From the NCBI GenBank assembly GCA_027623615.1, contig JAQBVH010000008.1, positions 1 to 16,309 of the forward strand: DNA of 16,309 nt. The letters run 5' to 3'. A program made the position numbers and the translations under genes. The notes below the pieces were generated by a model that saw only the letters and a program-made list of their open reading frames with translations, was not told the origin of the DNA and searched no databases. This document shows, one piece after another, positions 1 to 7,437 of this stretch (within the stretch, counting starts at the first letter, position 1; each line of letters opens with the position of its first letter). Source of the stretch: Planctomycetota bacterium (lineage in GTDB: Bacteria; Planctomycetota; UBA1135; GCA-002686595).

Positions 1-384
1 GCCGAGCGGGCGATCCTAGTGCGCAAGCGCCTCGGCGGCTGGATGCGTCAGGCCGGGCACCTGGCTGCCGCCGCGCTGCTGGCCCTCGAGGAGGGGGTCG
101 AGCGCCTGGCCGAGGATCACGCGCTGGCGCGGGGCATCGCCTCACGCCTGGGAGCGATCGAGGGGCTGTCCGCCGATCCAGCCGCCGTCGACACGAACAT
201 CGTCATGGTGACCGTGGTCACCCCCCAGCACGACGCCGCGAGCCTCGCGGCGGCCCTCGCGGAGCATGGCGTGCGCGTCATGCCCATGGGTGAGCGCGTG
301 CTGCGCTTCGTGACCCACCGCGACGTGGGCCAGGGCGACCTCGACCGGCTCGAGGCCGCCGCGCAAGCGGTGCTCGGCGCCTAG
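1..384 (+). CDS. ltaE: Threonine aldolase (low-specificity, PLP-dependent), C-terminal part
   Basis: The reading frame is open from the first base of the window and ends at TAG 382-384, so only the last 127 residues are present. The segment RKRLGGWMRQAGHLAAAALLAL matches the conserved block that follows the PLP lysine in threonine aldolases (usual form RK.LGGGMRQAG); here the third glycine of GGG is tryptophan. The C-terminal small domain follows, with the usual pattern ending in G(V)RV.P.G...LR.VTH.D. The family cleaves L-threonine or allo-threonine to glycine and acetaldehyde in the cytoplasm. The PLP-binding lysine lies upstream of the window, so catalytic competence cannot be judged. A related beta-eliminating lyase is the alternative. 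No terminator with a T-tract follows. Confidence 0.85.
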   Translation, partial: AERAILVRKRLGGWMRQAGHLAAAALLALEEGVERLAEDHALARGIASRLGAIEGLSADPAAVDTNIVMVTVVTPQHDAASLAAALAEHGVRVMPMGERVLRFVTHRDVGQGDLDRLEAAAQAVLGA

Positions 385-409
385 TCTTTCCACCCCGCTC
401 ACGGCTGTT

Positions 410-442
410 CGGAAACCCCTACGGCCCGGAAACCCCAACGGC
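410..442 (+). repeat. Tandem direct repeat, two 16-base copies 17 bases apart
   Basis: CGGAAACCCCTACGGC at 410-425 is repeated as CGGAAACCCCAACGGC at 427-442, with 15 of 16 positions identical. The pair lies 30 bases upstream of the -10-like hexamer of manB and 26 bases after the threonine aldolase stop. Two copies at this spacing resemble a paired regulator site, but no family can be named. Confidence 0.5.
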
Positions 443-446
443 AATG

Positions 447-464
447 GGTCGGGGTCTGCCGACC
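447..464 (+). other. Stem-loop in the ltaE-manB intergenic region
   Basis: GGTCGG (447-452) and CCGACC (459-464) form a perfect 6-bp stem around a 6-nt loop. No T-tract follows, so an intrinsic terminator is not well supported. It sits just upstream of the TACACT hexamer, where a -35 element or an operator would lie. Confidence 0.3.
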
Positions 465-471
465 ACCCCGG

Positions 472-477
472 TACACT
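472..477 (+). promoter_or_regulatory. -10-like hexamer upstream of manB
   Basis: TACACT (TAnnnT type) stands out in GC-rich surroundings, 40 bases before the manB ATG. No good TTGACA lies 16-18 bases upstream. A transcript from here would carry a leader of about 34 nt. Confidence 0.3.
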
Positions 478-517
478 CCCGCCCCGCTCCTCCCCGCATC
501 CCCCTCCCCGGATCCCA

Positions 518-1870
518 ATGGGCATCTTCAAGGCCTACGACATTCGCGGCCTCGTCCCTTCCGAGCTCGACGCCGACCTGGCCCGCAGAATCGGTCACGC
601 GTTCGCTTCCTTCCTGGGAGCCAAGCGTCTCCTGATCGGCCGTGACGGTCGCACCCACTCGCCCGAGCTTGCGGCGGCGGTGATCGAGGGCATGCTCGAC
701 GCGGGCGCCGACGTGGTCGACATCGGTCTGGCCTCCACGCCGATGACCTACTTCGCCATCGGGTCCCAGGACGTGGACGGCGGTCTGTGCCTGACCGCGA
801 GCCACAACCCGGGCCAGTACAACGGCATGAAGCTCTGCTCCCGCGGGGCCAAGCCGATCAGCCGCGCCAATGGGATCGCCGACCTCGAGCAGCGCTGCGC
901 CGAGGCCTACCCCGGACCGGTCGCCAAGCGCGGCTCCTACGCGGAGCTCGACCTGCTCGACGAGTACCACGACCACGTCGTGGGCTTCGCCGACATCGCC
1001 CGGCCCCTGACCGTCGCCATGGACACGGCCAACGGCATGGCCGCGCACACCCTCCCGGGCATCCTGGCCAAGCTCGAGGGCGTGACGGCCCACACCATCT
1101 TCTTCGAGGTCGACGGCACGTTCCCCAACCACGAGGCCAACCCCCTCAAGGAGGAGAACCTCGACTACGTGCGCGCCCTGGTCGCCGAGACCTCGGCGGA
1201 CGTCGGCGTCAGCTTCGACGGCGACGCGGACCGTTGCTGCTTCGTGGACGAGACCGGCCAGACCGTGCCCGCTGACCTGATGACCGCGCTGCTCTCGCGC
1301 GAGTTCCTGGCCAAGCACCCCGGCGCGCCGATCGTCTACGACCTGCGCTCCTCGTGGGTCGTCAAGGAGACGATCGCCGAGTGCGGCGGCGTGCCGATCC
1401 GCGATCGGGTGGGCCACTCGTTCATCAAGGCCACCATGCGCGAGAGGGGAGCCGTCTTCGCGGGCGAGCTCTCGGGCCACTTCTACTTCAAGGACAACTT
1501 CGTCTGCGACAGCGGTGTGATCGCGATGATCAGCACCCTCAACCTGCTGGGCCGTGACTCCACCACCCTGTCCGAGCGGGTGGCGGACCTGCGCCGTTAC
1601 CACGCGACGGGGGAGATCAACTTCCGCGTCGAGGACAAGGCCGCCGCGATCGCCGCCCTCAAGGAAAGATTTTCCGCTGGGCGGCAGGACGAGCTCGATG
1701 GCATCACGGTCGAGTTTGGCAACCTGGGCGACCCCAGCTGGTGGTGGTTCAACGTGCGCATGTCGAACACCGAGCCCCTCCTGCGCCTCAACCTGGAGGC
1801 CTCCACGGCGGCTATTCGGGACGAACGGCGGGCCGAGCTGGTCGGCTTGCTGGGGGATCCGGAGGACTGA
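518..1870 (+). CDS. manB: Phosphomannomutase/phosphoglucomutase (alpha-D-phosphohexomutase)
   Basis: This 450-residue protein has the full four-domain phosphohexomutase layout and the usual family length. The phosphoserine loop TASHNP is at residues 93-98 (Ser95), the metal-binding loop DGDADR at 234-239, the sugar-binding loop GELSGH at 316-321 and the phosphate-binding loop RMSNTEP at 414-420. The N-terminus IFKAYDIRG is the typical start of ManB/AlgC proteins, which fixes the ATG at 518. The enzyme interconverts hexose-6-phosphate and hexose-1-phosphate (mannose and/or glucose) in the cytoplasm and feeds GDP-mannose or UDP-glucose synthesis. All catalytic loops are intact. Its position about 3 kb upstream of a polysaccharide exporter fits a precursor-supply role, but that link is inference. 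Sequence alone does not settle mannose versus glucose preference. Confidence 0.93.
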   Translation: MGIFKAYDIRGLVPSELDADLARRIGHAFASFLGAKRLLIGRDGRTHSPELAAAVIEGMLDAGADVVDIGLASTPMTYFAIGSQDVDGGLCLTASHNPGQYNGMKLCSRGAKPISRANGIADLEQRCAEAYPGPVAKRGSYAELDLLDEYHDHVVGFADIARPLTVAMDTANGMAAHTLPGILAKLEGVTAHTIFFEVDGTFPNHEANPLKEENLDYVRALVAETSADVGVSFDGDADRCCFVDETGQTVPADLMTALLSREFLAKHPGAPIVYDLRSSWVVKETIAECGGVPIRDRVGHSFIKATMRERGAVFAGELSGHFYFKDNFVCDSGVIAMISTLNLLGRDSTTLSERVADLRRYHATGEINFRVEDKAAAIAALKERFSAGRQDELDGITVEFGNLGDPSWWWFNVRMSNTEPLLRLNLEASTAAIRDERRAELVGLLGDPED

Positions 1871-1971
1871 GACCACCGCGCTCGGGACCTCCTGGCCCCC
1901 CGCGGGTTCTCATCCGCTCTCCCCGGTCTCGTTCTGGGAGAGGACCCCTCCGGAACGTCCCCAAAGCTGCC

Positions 1972-1977
1972 GATAAT
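1972..1977 (+). promoter_or_regulatory. -10-like hexamer upstream of the HEAT-repeat gene
   Basis: GATAAT ends 6 nt before the GTG at 1984, the spacing expected for leaderless transcription. No convincing -35 box or Shine-Dalgarno is visible. Confidence 0.35.
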
Positions 1978-1983
1978 CACCAC

Positions 1984-3855
1984 GTGGCTCCCCAACCGCC
2001 CGCCCACATGTTCCTTTGCCTGGCCCTCTTGCTCGGGGGAGCGCCCTCCGTCGAGGCGGCGCCGCGCGTCCAGGACGACGGGGCCGCGACCGACGGGGAT
2101 GCCTGGCGCGACCTGCTCGTGCGTGACCGGAGACTTGGTTTTCCGGCCAGCAACCCCGAGGTGCTGCAAGCGCTCGCGGTCGACGCGGAGCCGGTGGATG
2201 CGCTCCACCGTCAGGCGGCGCTGGTCGCCCTGGGTGCGAGCCGCGAGCCGGATGCGCGGCGCCTGTTGACCTCCTGGACGAGTGAGGGGACCGGACCCGA
2301 TCGCCTCGCCGCCATCCTGGGCTTGGGCCAGCTCGGGACCCGCCTCGGGCAGGCCGATCTGCTCCTGGTCGATGCGCTGCTCGACGAGGGTGCCCAGGTG
2401 CGCGAGTGCGCCCTGCTCGCCCTGCTCCAGTCTGGACCTGGCTGGCGCACCCTCGCGAACGGGATCGCCGCGGACGCGGAGCATCCCTTGCACGCCGACG
2501 CGCCAATCTTGATCGCGTTCCTCGACGACCCGACCGGCACGCGGCAGGAGCACCGAGCGATCCGCCTGCTGCTCGACCTGCGCTGGAGCGCCGCCCGCTG
2601 GTTCGGGACGATCGACGGCCAGGGCTGGGGCAGCACCCTGCTCGATCAGCTCGGCGAGAACCAGCGCTTCCTGGACGAGGTCGTGCTCCACTCGGCCACC
2701 AGGGTGCACCTGGCCGGCGTCAAGGACCACCTGGTGGAGCTCCTGCTCCAGCCGGGCAGCCCCGTGCGCGTGCGCGTGGCGGTGCGGGTGTTGCCGCGGG
2801 AGCTCGACGAGATGGTGCACGCGGGCCTGTGGGCCCCGGAGAACACGCGCGAGTGGCGGGCGCTGATCGACGAGGCCTATCGTGCCGGTGTCGTTCCGCT
2901 GTTGCCGCACGCGATGGAGCTCGCCACGCGGCACCGCGCGGTGGCTCCCGCAGCCGCTGCCACGCTGGTGCGTCGCGATGGACGTCACGAGGAGGCGCTC
3001 TACGCGGCCCTCGACGGGGACGACCCCAGCCTGAAGGTGCTCGCGTGCCGCGGCATCGGTGAGAACGCCCTCGACCGCTTCGCGCGGCGTCTCGAGTCGC
3101 TGGTCGACGACGAGGACCTCTCCGTGCGCGGCGCGGCCCTGGCCGCTCGGCTGCAGCTCGGCGACCTGCGCGCCAGGGACATCGCGCGCACGATCCTGCT
3201 CGACCACGAGCAGTACGGCCGCGAGGAGCGCGGTCACCTCCGCGACGCCCTGGCGGCGACCGGCCGCTCGGGGGACGTCACGGCGATCCTGCACGACCTG
3301 GCCCTCGAGCTGGAGGGCGCCGATCGGGCGGACCTCCTGGCCATCAGCGCCCTGCGCGGGCGGCTGGTCCCGGGGGAGGAGCTGCGGGCCCTCTACCCGC
3401 TCTGCGCCCCGGGCTCGACCACCGCGCGCCGGGTGATCGAGGCGCTCTCGACCCTTCCCACAGCCGAGGACCTCGAGTTCCTGGCCAAGCAGTTTCCCGT
3501 CGATGGGGACGTCGAGCTCAACATCGCCCTGGCTCGCGCTCTGATCCGCGGCGGCCACAAGAAGGTCGAGCCGGTGCTGCGCAAGGCGGTCTGGAAGGGG
3601 CCCTTGGACCGCAGCGTGCTTGCGGCGGCGGTGGTCAAGCAAACCTCGGGCATGCGCACCCTGGTGCACTGGGTGCTCAAGCCGCCCTCGGACGCGACCT
3701 CGGCCGACGTGCGCCGGGTGGGGTACGCAATCGGGGAGTGGGGCGGCGTCAGCGCGATCCGCGAACTGCAGGAGCGCATGGGCGGCGTTGCCGGAGCCGA
3801 CCGTCCCGCGCTGCAGGGCGCCTACCTGGGAGCCATGGCTTCCCGGACCCACTGA
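1984..3855 (+). CDS. Secreted HEAT-repeat protein of unknown function
   Basis: The 623-residue product begins with a hydrophobic segment (FLCLALLLGGAPSVEA, about residues 10-25) that looks like a cleavable signal peptide, so it probably acts outside the cytoplasm. The rest is almost all helical and rich in Leu, Ala, Arg and Asp. Degenerate HEAT/armadillo-like units show at roughly 73-150 (HRQAALVALGA..., VRECALLALLQSG), 348-395 (LKVLACRGIGE..., VRGAALAARLQLGD) and 480-600. No catalytic motif was found. HEAT solenoids usually bind protein partners, and none can be named here. I chose GTG 1984 because a GATAAT hexamer ends 6 nt before it; ATG 2008 would leave a shorter signal peptide and is the main alternative. 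It stands alone, 113 bases after manB and 64 bases before arginase, and each gap holds a promoter-like hexamer. Confidence 0.75.
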   Translation: MAPQPPAHMFLCLALLLGGAPSVEAAPRVQDDGAATDGDAWRDLLVRDRRLGFPASNPEVLQALAVDAEPVDALHRQAALVALGASREPDARRLLTSWTSEGTGPDRLAAILGLGQLGTRLGQADLLLVDALLDEGAQVRECALLALLQSGPGWRTLANGIAADAEHPLHADAPILIAFLDDPTGTRQEHRAIRLLLDLRWSAARWFGTIDGQGWGSTLLDQLGENQRFLDEVVLHSATRVHLAGVKDHLVELLLQPGSPVRVRVAVRVLPRELDEMVHAGLWAPENTREWRALIDEAYRAGVVPLLPHAMELATRHRAVAPAAAATLVRRDGRHEEALYAALDGDDPSLKVLACRGIGENALDRFARRLESLVDDEDLSVRGAALAARLQLGDLRARDIARTILLDHEQYGREERGHLRDALAATGRSGDVTAILHDLALELEGADRADLLAISALRGRLVPGEELRALYPLCAPGSTTARRVIEALSTLPTAEDLEFLAKQFPVDGDVELNIALARALIRGGHKKVEPVLRKAVWKGPLDRSVLAAAVVKQTSGMRTLVHWVLKPPSDATSADVRRVGYAIGEWGGVSAIRELQERMGGVAGADRPALQGAYLGAMASRTH

Positions 3856-3885
3856 TGTCGTCCCCGCTCGAGCGCGTGCTTCGTG

Positions 3886-3915
3886 TACAGTCCGCGATCC
3901 CCCGGAGCCGGAGGA
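3886..3915 (+). promoter_or_regulatory. -10-like hexamer and Shine-Dalgarno upstream of arginase
   Basis: TACAGT at 3886-3891 resembles a -10 box. It is followed by GGAGGA at 3910-3915, 4 nt before GTG 3920. This is the clearest ribosome-binding site in the window and decides the arginase start. It would give a leader of about 22 nt. No clear -35 is visible. Confidence 0.4.
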
Positions 3916-3919
3916 TGAT

Positions 3920-4834
3920 GTGATCGATCGCACCGTGGCCATGCTTGGTGTACCCATGGACCTCGGTGGAGGTCGCCGGGGCGTGGACATGGGTCCCAGC
4001 GCCATGCGGATCGCCGACCTCGGCCCCGCCGTGCGTGGTTTGGGGATCGGCTTCGAGGACCACGGCAACGTCGAAGTGCGTGAGCCGGAGTCGATGGAGC
4101 CCGAGGACGAGGCCGCGCGCTTCCTGCCGGAGATATCCGAGTGCTGCAGGCGCCTGCGCAGCCGCGTCGAGGCCATCCTCGACGACCGCAAGTTCCCCCT
4201 GGTCGTCGGCGGCGACCACTCGATCGCCTGCGGCACGATCGCGGGCATCGCCAGCCACTACCACCGCAAGGGCGAGAAGATCGGCCTGATCTGGTTCGAT
4301 GCCCACGGGGACATGAACACCCCGAGCACGACCGAGTCCGGCAACATTCACGGCATGCCCCTGGCCGCCTGCCTGGGCTACGGGCCGCCGGCCCTGACCC
4401 AGCTCGCCGACCTGACTCCGATGGTCGACGTGAACAACGTGACCCTGGTCGGCGTGCGCAGCCTCGACGACCGCGAGCGCGAGCTCGTGCGAGAGACCGG
4501 CGTGCGCTGCTTCACGATGAAGGAGATCGATTCCTTCGGGATCCACGTGGTCATGAAGCAGGCTATCGAGCGGGCCATGAACGGCACGGCGGGCTTCCAC
4601 CTGTCCTTCGACCTGGACGGGACCGACCCGGTCGTGGCGCCGGGCGTGGGCACCCCCGTTCCGGGCGGCGTGAACTACCGCGAATCGCACACGGTCATGG
4701 AGCTGGTCGCGGAGAGCGGCGGGCTGCTCGGCCTCGAGATGACCGAGATCAACCCGATCCTCGACAACCAGAACCAAACGGCGAAGGCGGCCGTGGAGTT
4801 CGTGCTGTCCGCCCTCGGCAAGCGGGTGCTGTAG
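3920..4834 (+). CDS. rocF: Arginase
   Basis: This 304-residue protein of the ureohydrolase family is close in pattern to Bacillus RocF along its whole length. The N-terminal block GVPMDLG..RRGVDMGPSA.R is at about residues 10-30. The dimanganese ligands are present: His100 in GGDHS, Asp127/His129/Asp131 in DAHGD, and Asp231/Asp233 in DLDGTDP. The arginase-type substrate loop (N133, then TTESGNIHG) favours arginase over agmatinase. The enzyme hydrolyses L-arginine to ornithine and urea in the cytoplasm. GTG 3920 was chosen because GGAGGA precedes it and because family N-termini begin at this point; ATG 3941 would cut into the first strand. The stop TAG is followed with no gap by the TTG start of wzm in the same frame, so the two genes are very likely cotranscribed although no functional link is obvious. 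Confidence 0.93.
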   Translation: MIDRTVAMLGVPMDLGGGRRGVDMGPSAMRIADLGPAVRGLGIGFEDHGNVEVREPESMEPEDEAARFLPEISECCRRLRSRVEAILDDRKFPLVVGGDHSIACGTIAGIASHYHRKGEKIGLIWFDAHGDMNTPSTTESGNIHGMPLAACLGYGPPALTQLADLTPMVDVNNVTLVGVRSLDDRERELVRETGVRCFTMKEIDSFGIHVVMKQAIERAMNGTAGFHLSFDLDGTDPVVAPGVGTPVPGGVNYRESHTVMELVAESGGLLGLEMTEINPILDNQNQTAKAAVEFVLSALGKRVL

Positions 4835-6136
4835 TTGGTCGGACTGCTGCGCAGCCTGTTTCGGCACCGCCGTCTGGTCAAGGATTTCGTCATCCGGGAC
4901 CTCAAGGCGCGCTACGTGGGCTCGTCGATGGGCTTCTTCTGGTCGGTGGTCTTCCCGGTCATCAACCTGTTCGTCTACATGTTCGTCTTCCGCCTGGTGC
5001 TCAACGCACGCTGGGGAGACAACCAGGGCGCCCTCGAGGTGGCGGTGGTGATGCTGGCCGGCATCGTGGTCTGGGCCGCGTTCGCCGAGACGATGTCGCG
5101 GGCCACCAACACCCTGGTCGACAACGCCAACCTGATCCAGAAGGTCGTCTTCCCCTCGCAGGTGTTGCCGGCCTACCTGACCCTCTCGAGCCTGATCAAC
5201 ATGTGCATCGGGCTTCCGGTCGTGGTGATGTCCGTGCTCTGGATCGGGCACCTGTCGGAGCCGGACGCCTACCTGTCGATCCCGGTCGAGCAGGTGCGTG
5301 ACGAGGGCGGCAAGCTGGTGCACAACAGCGATGGCGTGCCGCTGCAGAGGCGCGTGGACATCCGCATCGGAGAGGACCAGGACCCCTACCGGATGACGGT
5401 CAACGTGACCATGGGCCGCTCCAGGCGGGTCACGATCCCCTTCACCCTGAGCGGCAGCGCGGTGGAGGGCGAGGACTACCACCTCGCCGCGCGCGAGGCC
5501 GTGCTCGCTCCCGGGTACGTCAAGTGGCACCTCAACCTGACCCCGATCGCGGATGGGGTCGAGGAGGGCGAGGAGACCATCGTGATCGAGCTCGCCGAGC
5601 CCGATGGTGCCTCCCTCATCAAGGGCGACAAGCTCAGCATGGGGCGTCGGCTGAAGATGACCCTGGTCGACAGGCCGCCGAGGGCCGAGAACAAACCGGT
5701 CCCGGTGATCGCGGCGACGACCCCCTCCAAGTTCGACCCGACCTACCACCCGCTCAAGCTCGGCAGCTCCCTGCTGGCCCTGCCGTTCCTGTTCGTGCTC
5801 CAGGTCCTGTTCACGGTCGGGCTGGGCTACTTCCTGTCGGCCTTCAACTTGTTCATGCGCGACACCTACCACCTGGTCGGCGTCGGCATCACGGTCTGGA
5901 TGTTCGCGACGCCGATCTTCTATCCGGGCTGGATGGTCGCCGACAAGGGTTTCGGTTGGATGCTGATCATCAACCCGATGCACTGGCTGCTCGAGATGTA
6001 CCGCGGGGCCCTGCTGCACGGGCTCTGGCCACAGGCGCTCGACGTGCTCAAGATGTTCGGCGCAGCGAGCGTGACCCTGTTCTGCGGCGGCCGCTTCTTC
6101 CGCGCCCACCAGAGCAAGTTCCCCGACCTCCTCTAG
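4835..6136 (+). CDS. wzm: ABC-2 polysaccharide export permease (Wzm type) with inserted Calx-beta domain
   Basis: The N-terminus (LLRSLFRHRRLVKDFVIRDL, then KARY.GS..GFFWS) and the cytoplasmic segment NTLVDNANLIQKVVFPSQVLP match Wzm/TagG permeases, which pair with Wzt to flip lipid-linked O-antigen-like glycans. Predicted membrane segments lie at about 34-56, 68-88, 112-138, 310-337, 346-364 and 401-418. The family is usually about 260-280 residues; this protein has 433. The excess is a hydrophilic insert at about 140-308, between the third and fourth membrane segments, where the positive-inside pattern puts the loop outside the inner membrane. Residues 186-280 of the insert have the Calx-beta pattern (VTIPFTLSGSAVEGEDY ... 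EEGEETIVIEL ... MTLVD). TTG 4835 is the only start that gives the full family N-terminus. It follows the arginase stop directly and has no Shine-Dalgarno. wzt begins 2 nt downstream. Confidence 0.9.
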   Translation: MVGLLRSLFRHRRLVKDFVIRDLKARYVGSSMGFFWSVVFPVINLFVYMFVFRLVLNARWGDNQGALEVAVVMLAGIVVWAAFAETMSRATNTLVDNANLIQKVVFPSQVLPAYLTLSSLINMCIGLPVVVMSVLWIGHLSEPDAYLSIPVEQVRDEGGKLVHNSDGVPLQRRVDIRIGEDQDPYRMTVNVTMGRSRRVTIPFTLSGSAVEGEDYHLAAREAVLAPGYVKWHLNLTPIADGVEEGEETIVIELAEPDGASLIKGDKLSMGRRLKMTLVDRPPRAENKPVPVIAATTPSKFDPTYHPLKLGSSLLALPFLFVLQVLFTVGLGYFLSAFNLFMRDTYHLVGVGITVWMFATPIFYPGWMVADKGFGWMLIINPMHWLLEMYRGALLHGLWPQALDVLKMFGAASVTLFCGGRFFRAHQSKFPDLL

Positions 6137-6138
6137 GC

Positions 6139-7437
6139 ATGAGCACCACCGCCAAGGCGCCGAGCCAGGACATGACCCAGGCGATCTTCGCCCAGGGATT
6201 GGGGAAGTGCTACCAGATGTACGCCAAGCCCTCGCACCGGCTGATGGACATGGTGCTGCCGGGCAAGAAGAAGCGGTACACGGAGTTCTGGGCCGTCCGC
6301 AACGTCTACCTGGACATCGCCCACGGGGCGACGGTCGGGATCATCGGGCAGAACGGGGCAGGCAAGAGCACCCTGCTCAAGCTGCTGACGGGCATCACCG
6401 CGCCGACCACGGGCGAGGTGCACGTCGCTGGCCGCGTGGCCTCGCTGCTCGAGCTCGGCGCCGGCTTCCACCCCGAGTTCAGCGGCCGCGAGAACATCTT
6501 CCTCAACTGCTCGATCCTGGGCATGGGGGAGGCGGAGATCGAGGAGCGCTACCAGTCGATCGTCGACTTCAGCGAGCTCGGAGACTTCATCGATCGGCCG
6601 GTCAAGACCTACAGCTCGGGCATGTACGTGCGCCTCGGCTTCTCCGTTGCCTCGAGCGTCAACCCGGACATCCTGATCATCGACGAGGCCCTCTCGGTGG
6701 GCGACGAGCACTTCAAGGGCAAGTGTCTCAACCGCCTGAACGAGTTCCGCGAGAAGGGCAAGACGACCGTCTTCGTCTCCCACGACATGGGCTCGGTCAA
6801 GTCCATGTGCCAGTGGGTCGTGCTGCTCGACAAGGGCGAGGTCGCCGAGCAGGGCAAGGCCGAGATCGTCGCCGACGAGTACCTCAAGCGCGCCCACGCG
6901 CAGGGCAACGAGCGGCTGTCGGACTACAACCGCGGCAGTTCGGAGTATCCGCGCTGGGGGACCGGCGAGATCGAGACCCTCGACGTGGATCTGTTCGCCG
7001 ACCGCGCCGAGCCGACCCACGTGTTCCGGCCGGGCGAGCCCTTCCGGGTGCGCATCCGCTGGAAGGCCCACGACGACGTGCAGGAGCCGGTCTTCGGGCT
7101 CGGGCTCTACCGCTCGGACGGCACCTACGTCAACGGCTCGAACCACCACTGGCGCCGTGAGCCGATCGCCCTCGAGAACGTGCGCAAGGGCGAGGAGGGT
7201 GAGGTCGAGATGGCCTTCGAGCGCCTGCCCCTGCTGCAGGGGCAGTACTACCTGACCTGCTTCCTCTACGACCACTCGAAGGCCTCGCCGACCGCCATCG
7301 ACCATCGGGAGCACGCGGTCACGTTCGAGGTGATCGACGCGCACCACATGCAGCACGGCATGCTGCTCTTGCCGACCCGCTGGTCGGTCACGCGCCGGGA
7401 CGGCAGCGGCGAGCAGACCGAGGTCAGCGAGCAATGA
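6139..7437 (+). CDS. wzt: ABC transporter ATPase for polysaccharide export (Wzt), with C-terminal carbohydrate-recognition domain
   Basis: The 432-residue protein has an ABC ATPase domain at about 13-250: Walker A GQNGAGKS (70-77), the degenerate signature SSGMYVR (159-165) typical of Wzt proteins, Walker B ILIIDE (178-183) and the H-loop SHD (214-216). Residues 270-400 match the beta-sandwich Wzt C-terminal domain (PRWGTGEIE ... FRPGEPFRVRIRW ... FGLGLYRSDGTYV). In E. coli O9a this domain binds the modified non-reducing end of the finished O-chain before export. The extra domain therefore suggests capping-dependent export, in keeping with the methyltransferase encoded next. ATG 6139 lies 2 nt after the wzm stop; ATG 6172 is a weaker alternative. 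The coding end overlaps the next gene by 4 nt, so translation is probably coupled. The protein would act at the cytoplasmic face of the inner membrane. Confidence 0.93.
   Translation: MSTTAKAPSQDMTQAIFAQGLGKCYQMYAKPSHRLMDMVLPGKKKRYTEFWAVRNVYLDIAHGATVGIIGQNGAGKSTLLKLLTGITAPTTGEVHVAGRVASLLELGAGFHPEFSGRENIFLNCSILGMGEAEIEERYQSIVDFSELGDFIDRPVKTYSSGMYVRLGFSVASSVNPDILIIDEALSVGDEHFKGKCLNRLNEFREKGKTTVFVSHDMGSVKSMCQWVVLLDKGEVAEQGKAEIVADEYLKRAHAQGNERLSDYNRGSSEYPRWGTGEIETLDVDLFADRAEPTHVFRPGEPFRVRIRWKAHDDVQEPVFGLGLYRSDGTYVNGSNHHWRREPIALENVRKGEEGEVEMAFERLPLLQGQYYLTCFLYDHSKASPTAIDHREHAVTFEVIDAHHMQHGMLLLPTRWSVTRRDGSGEQTEVSEQ

Noticed and set aside
1597..4248. Very long antisense open frame on the minus strand across manB, the HEAT gene and arginase
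   Set aside because: Long stop-free antisense frames are expected opposite GC-rich genes. The translation has no recognisable domain, while the plus-strand proteins do. The same applies to minus-strand frames at 3749-6109 and 7668-9965 and the plus-strand frame at 10106-12085.
3920..4834. Agmatinase (SpeB) instead of arginase
   Set aside because: The N-terminal block and the substrate loop (N133 with TTESGNIHG) match bacterial arginases of the RocF type much better than agmatinases.
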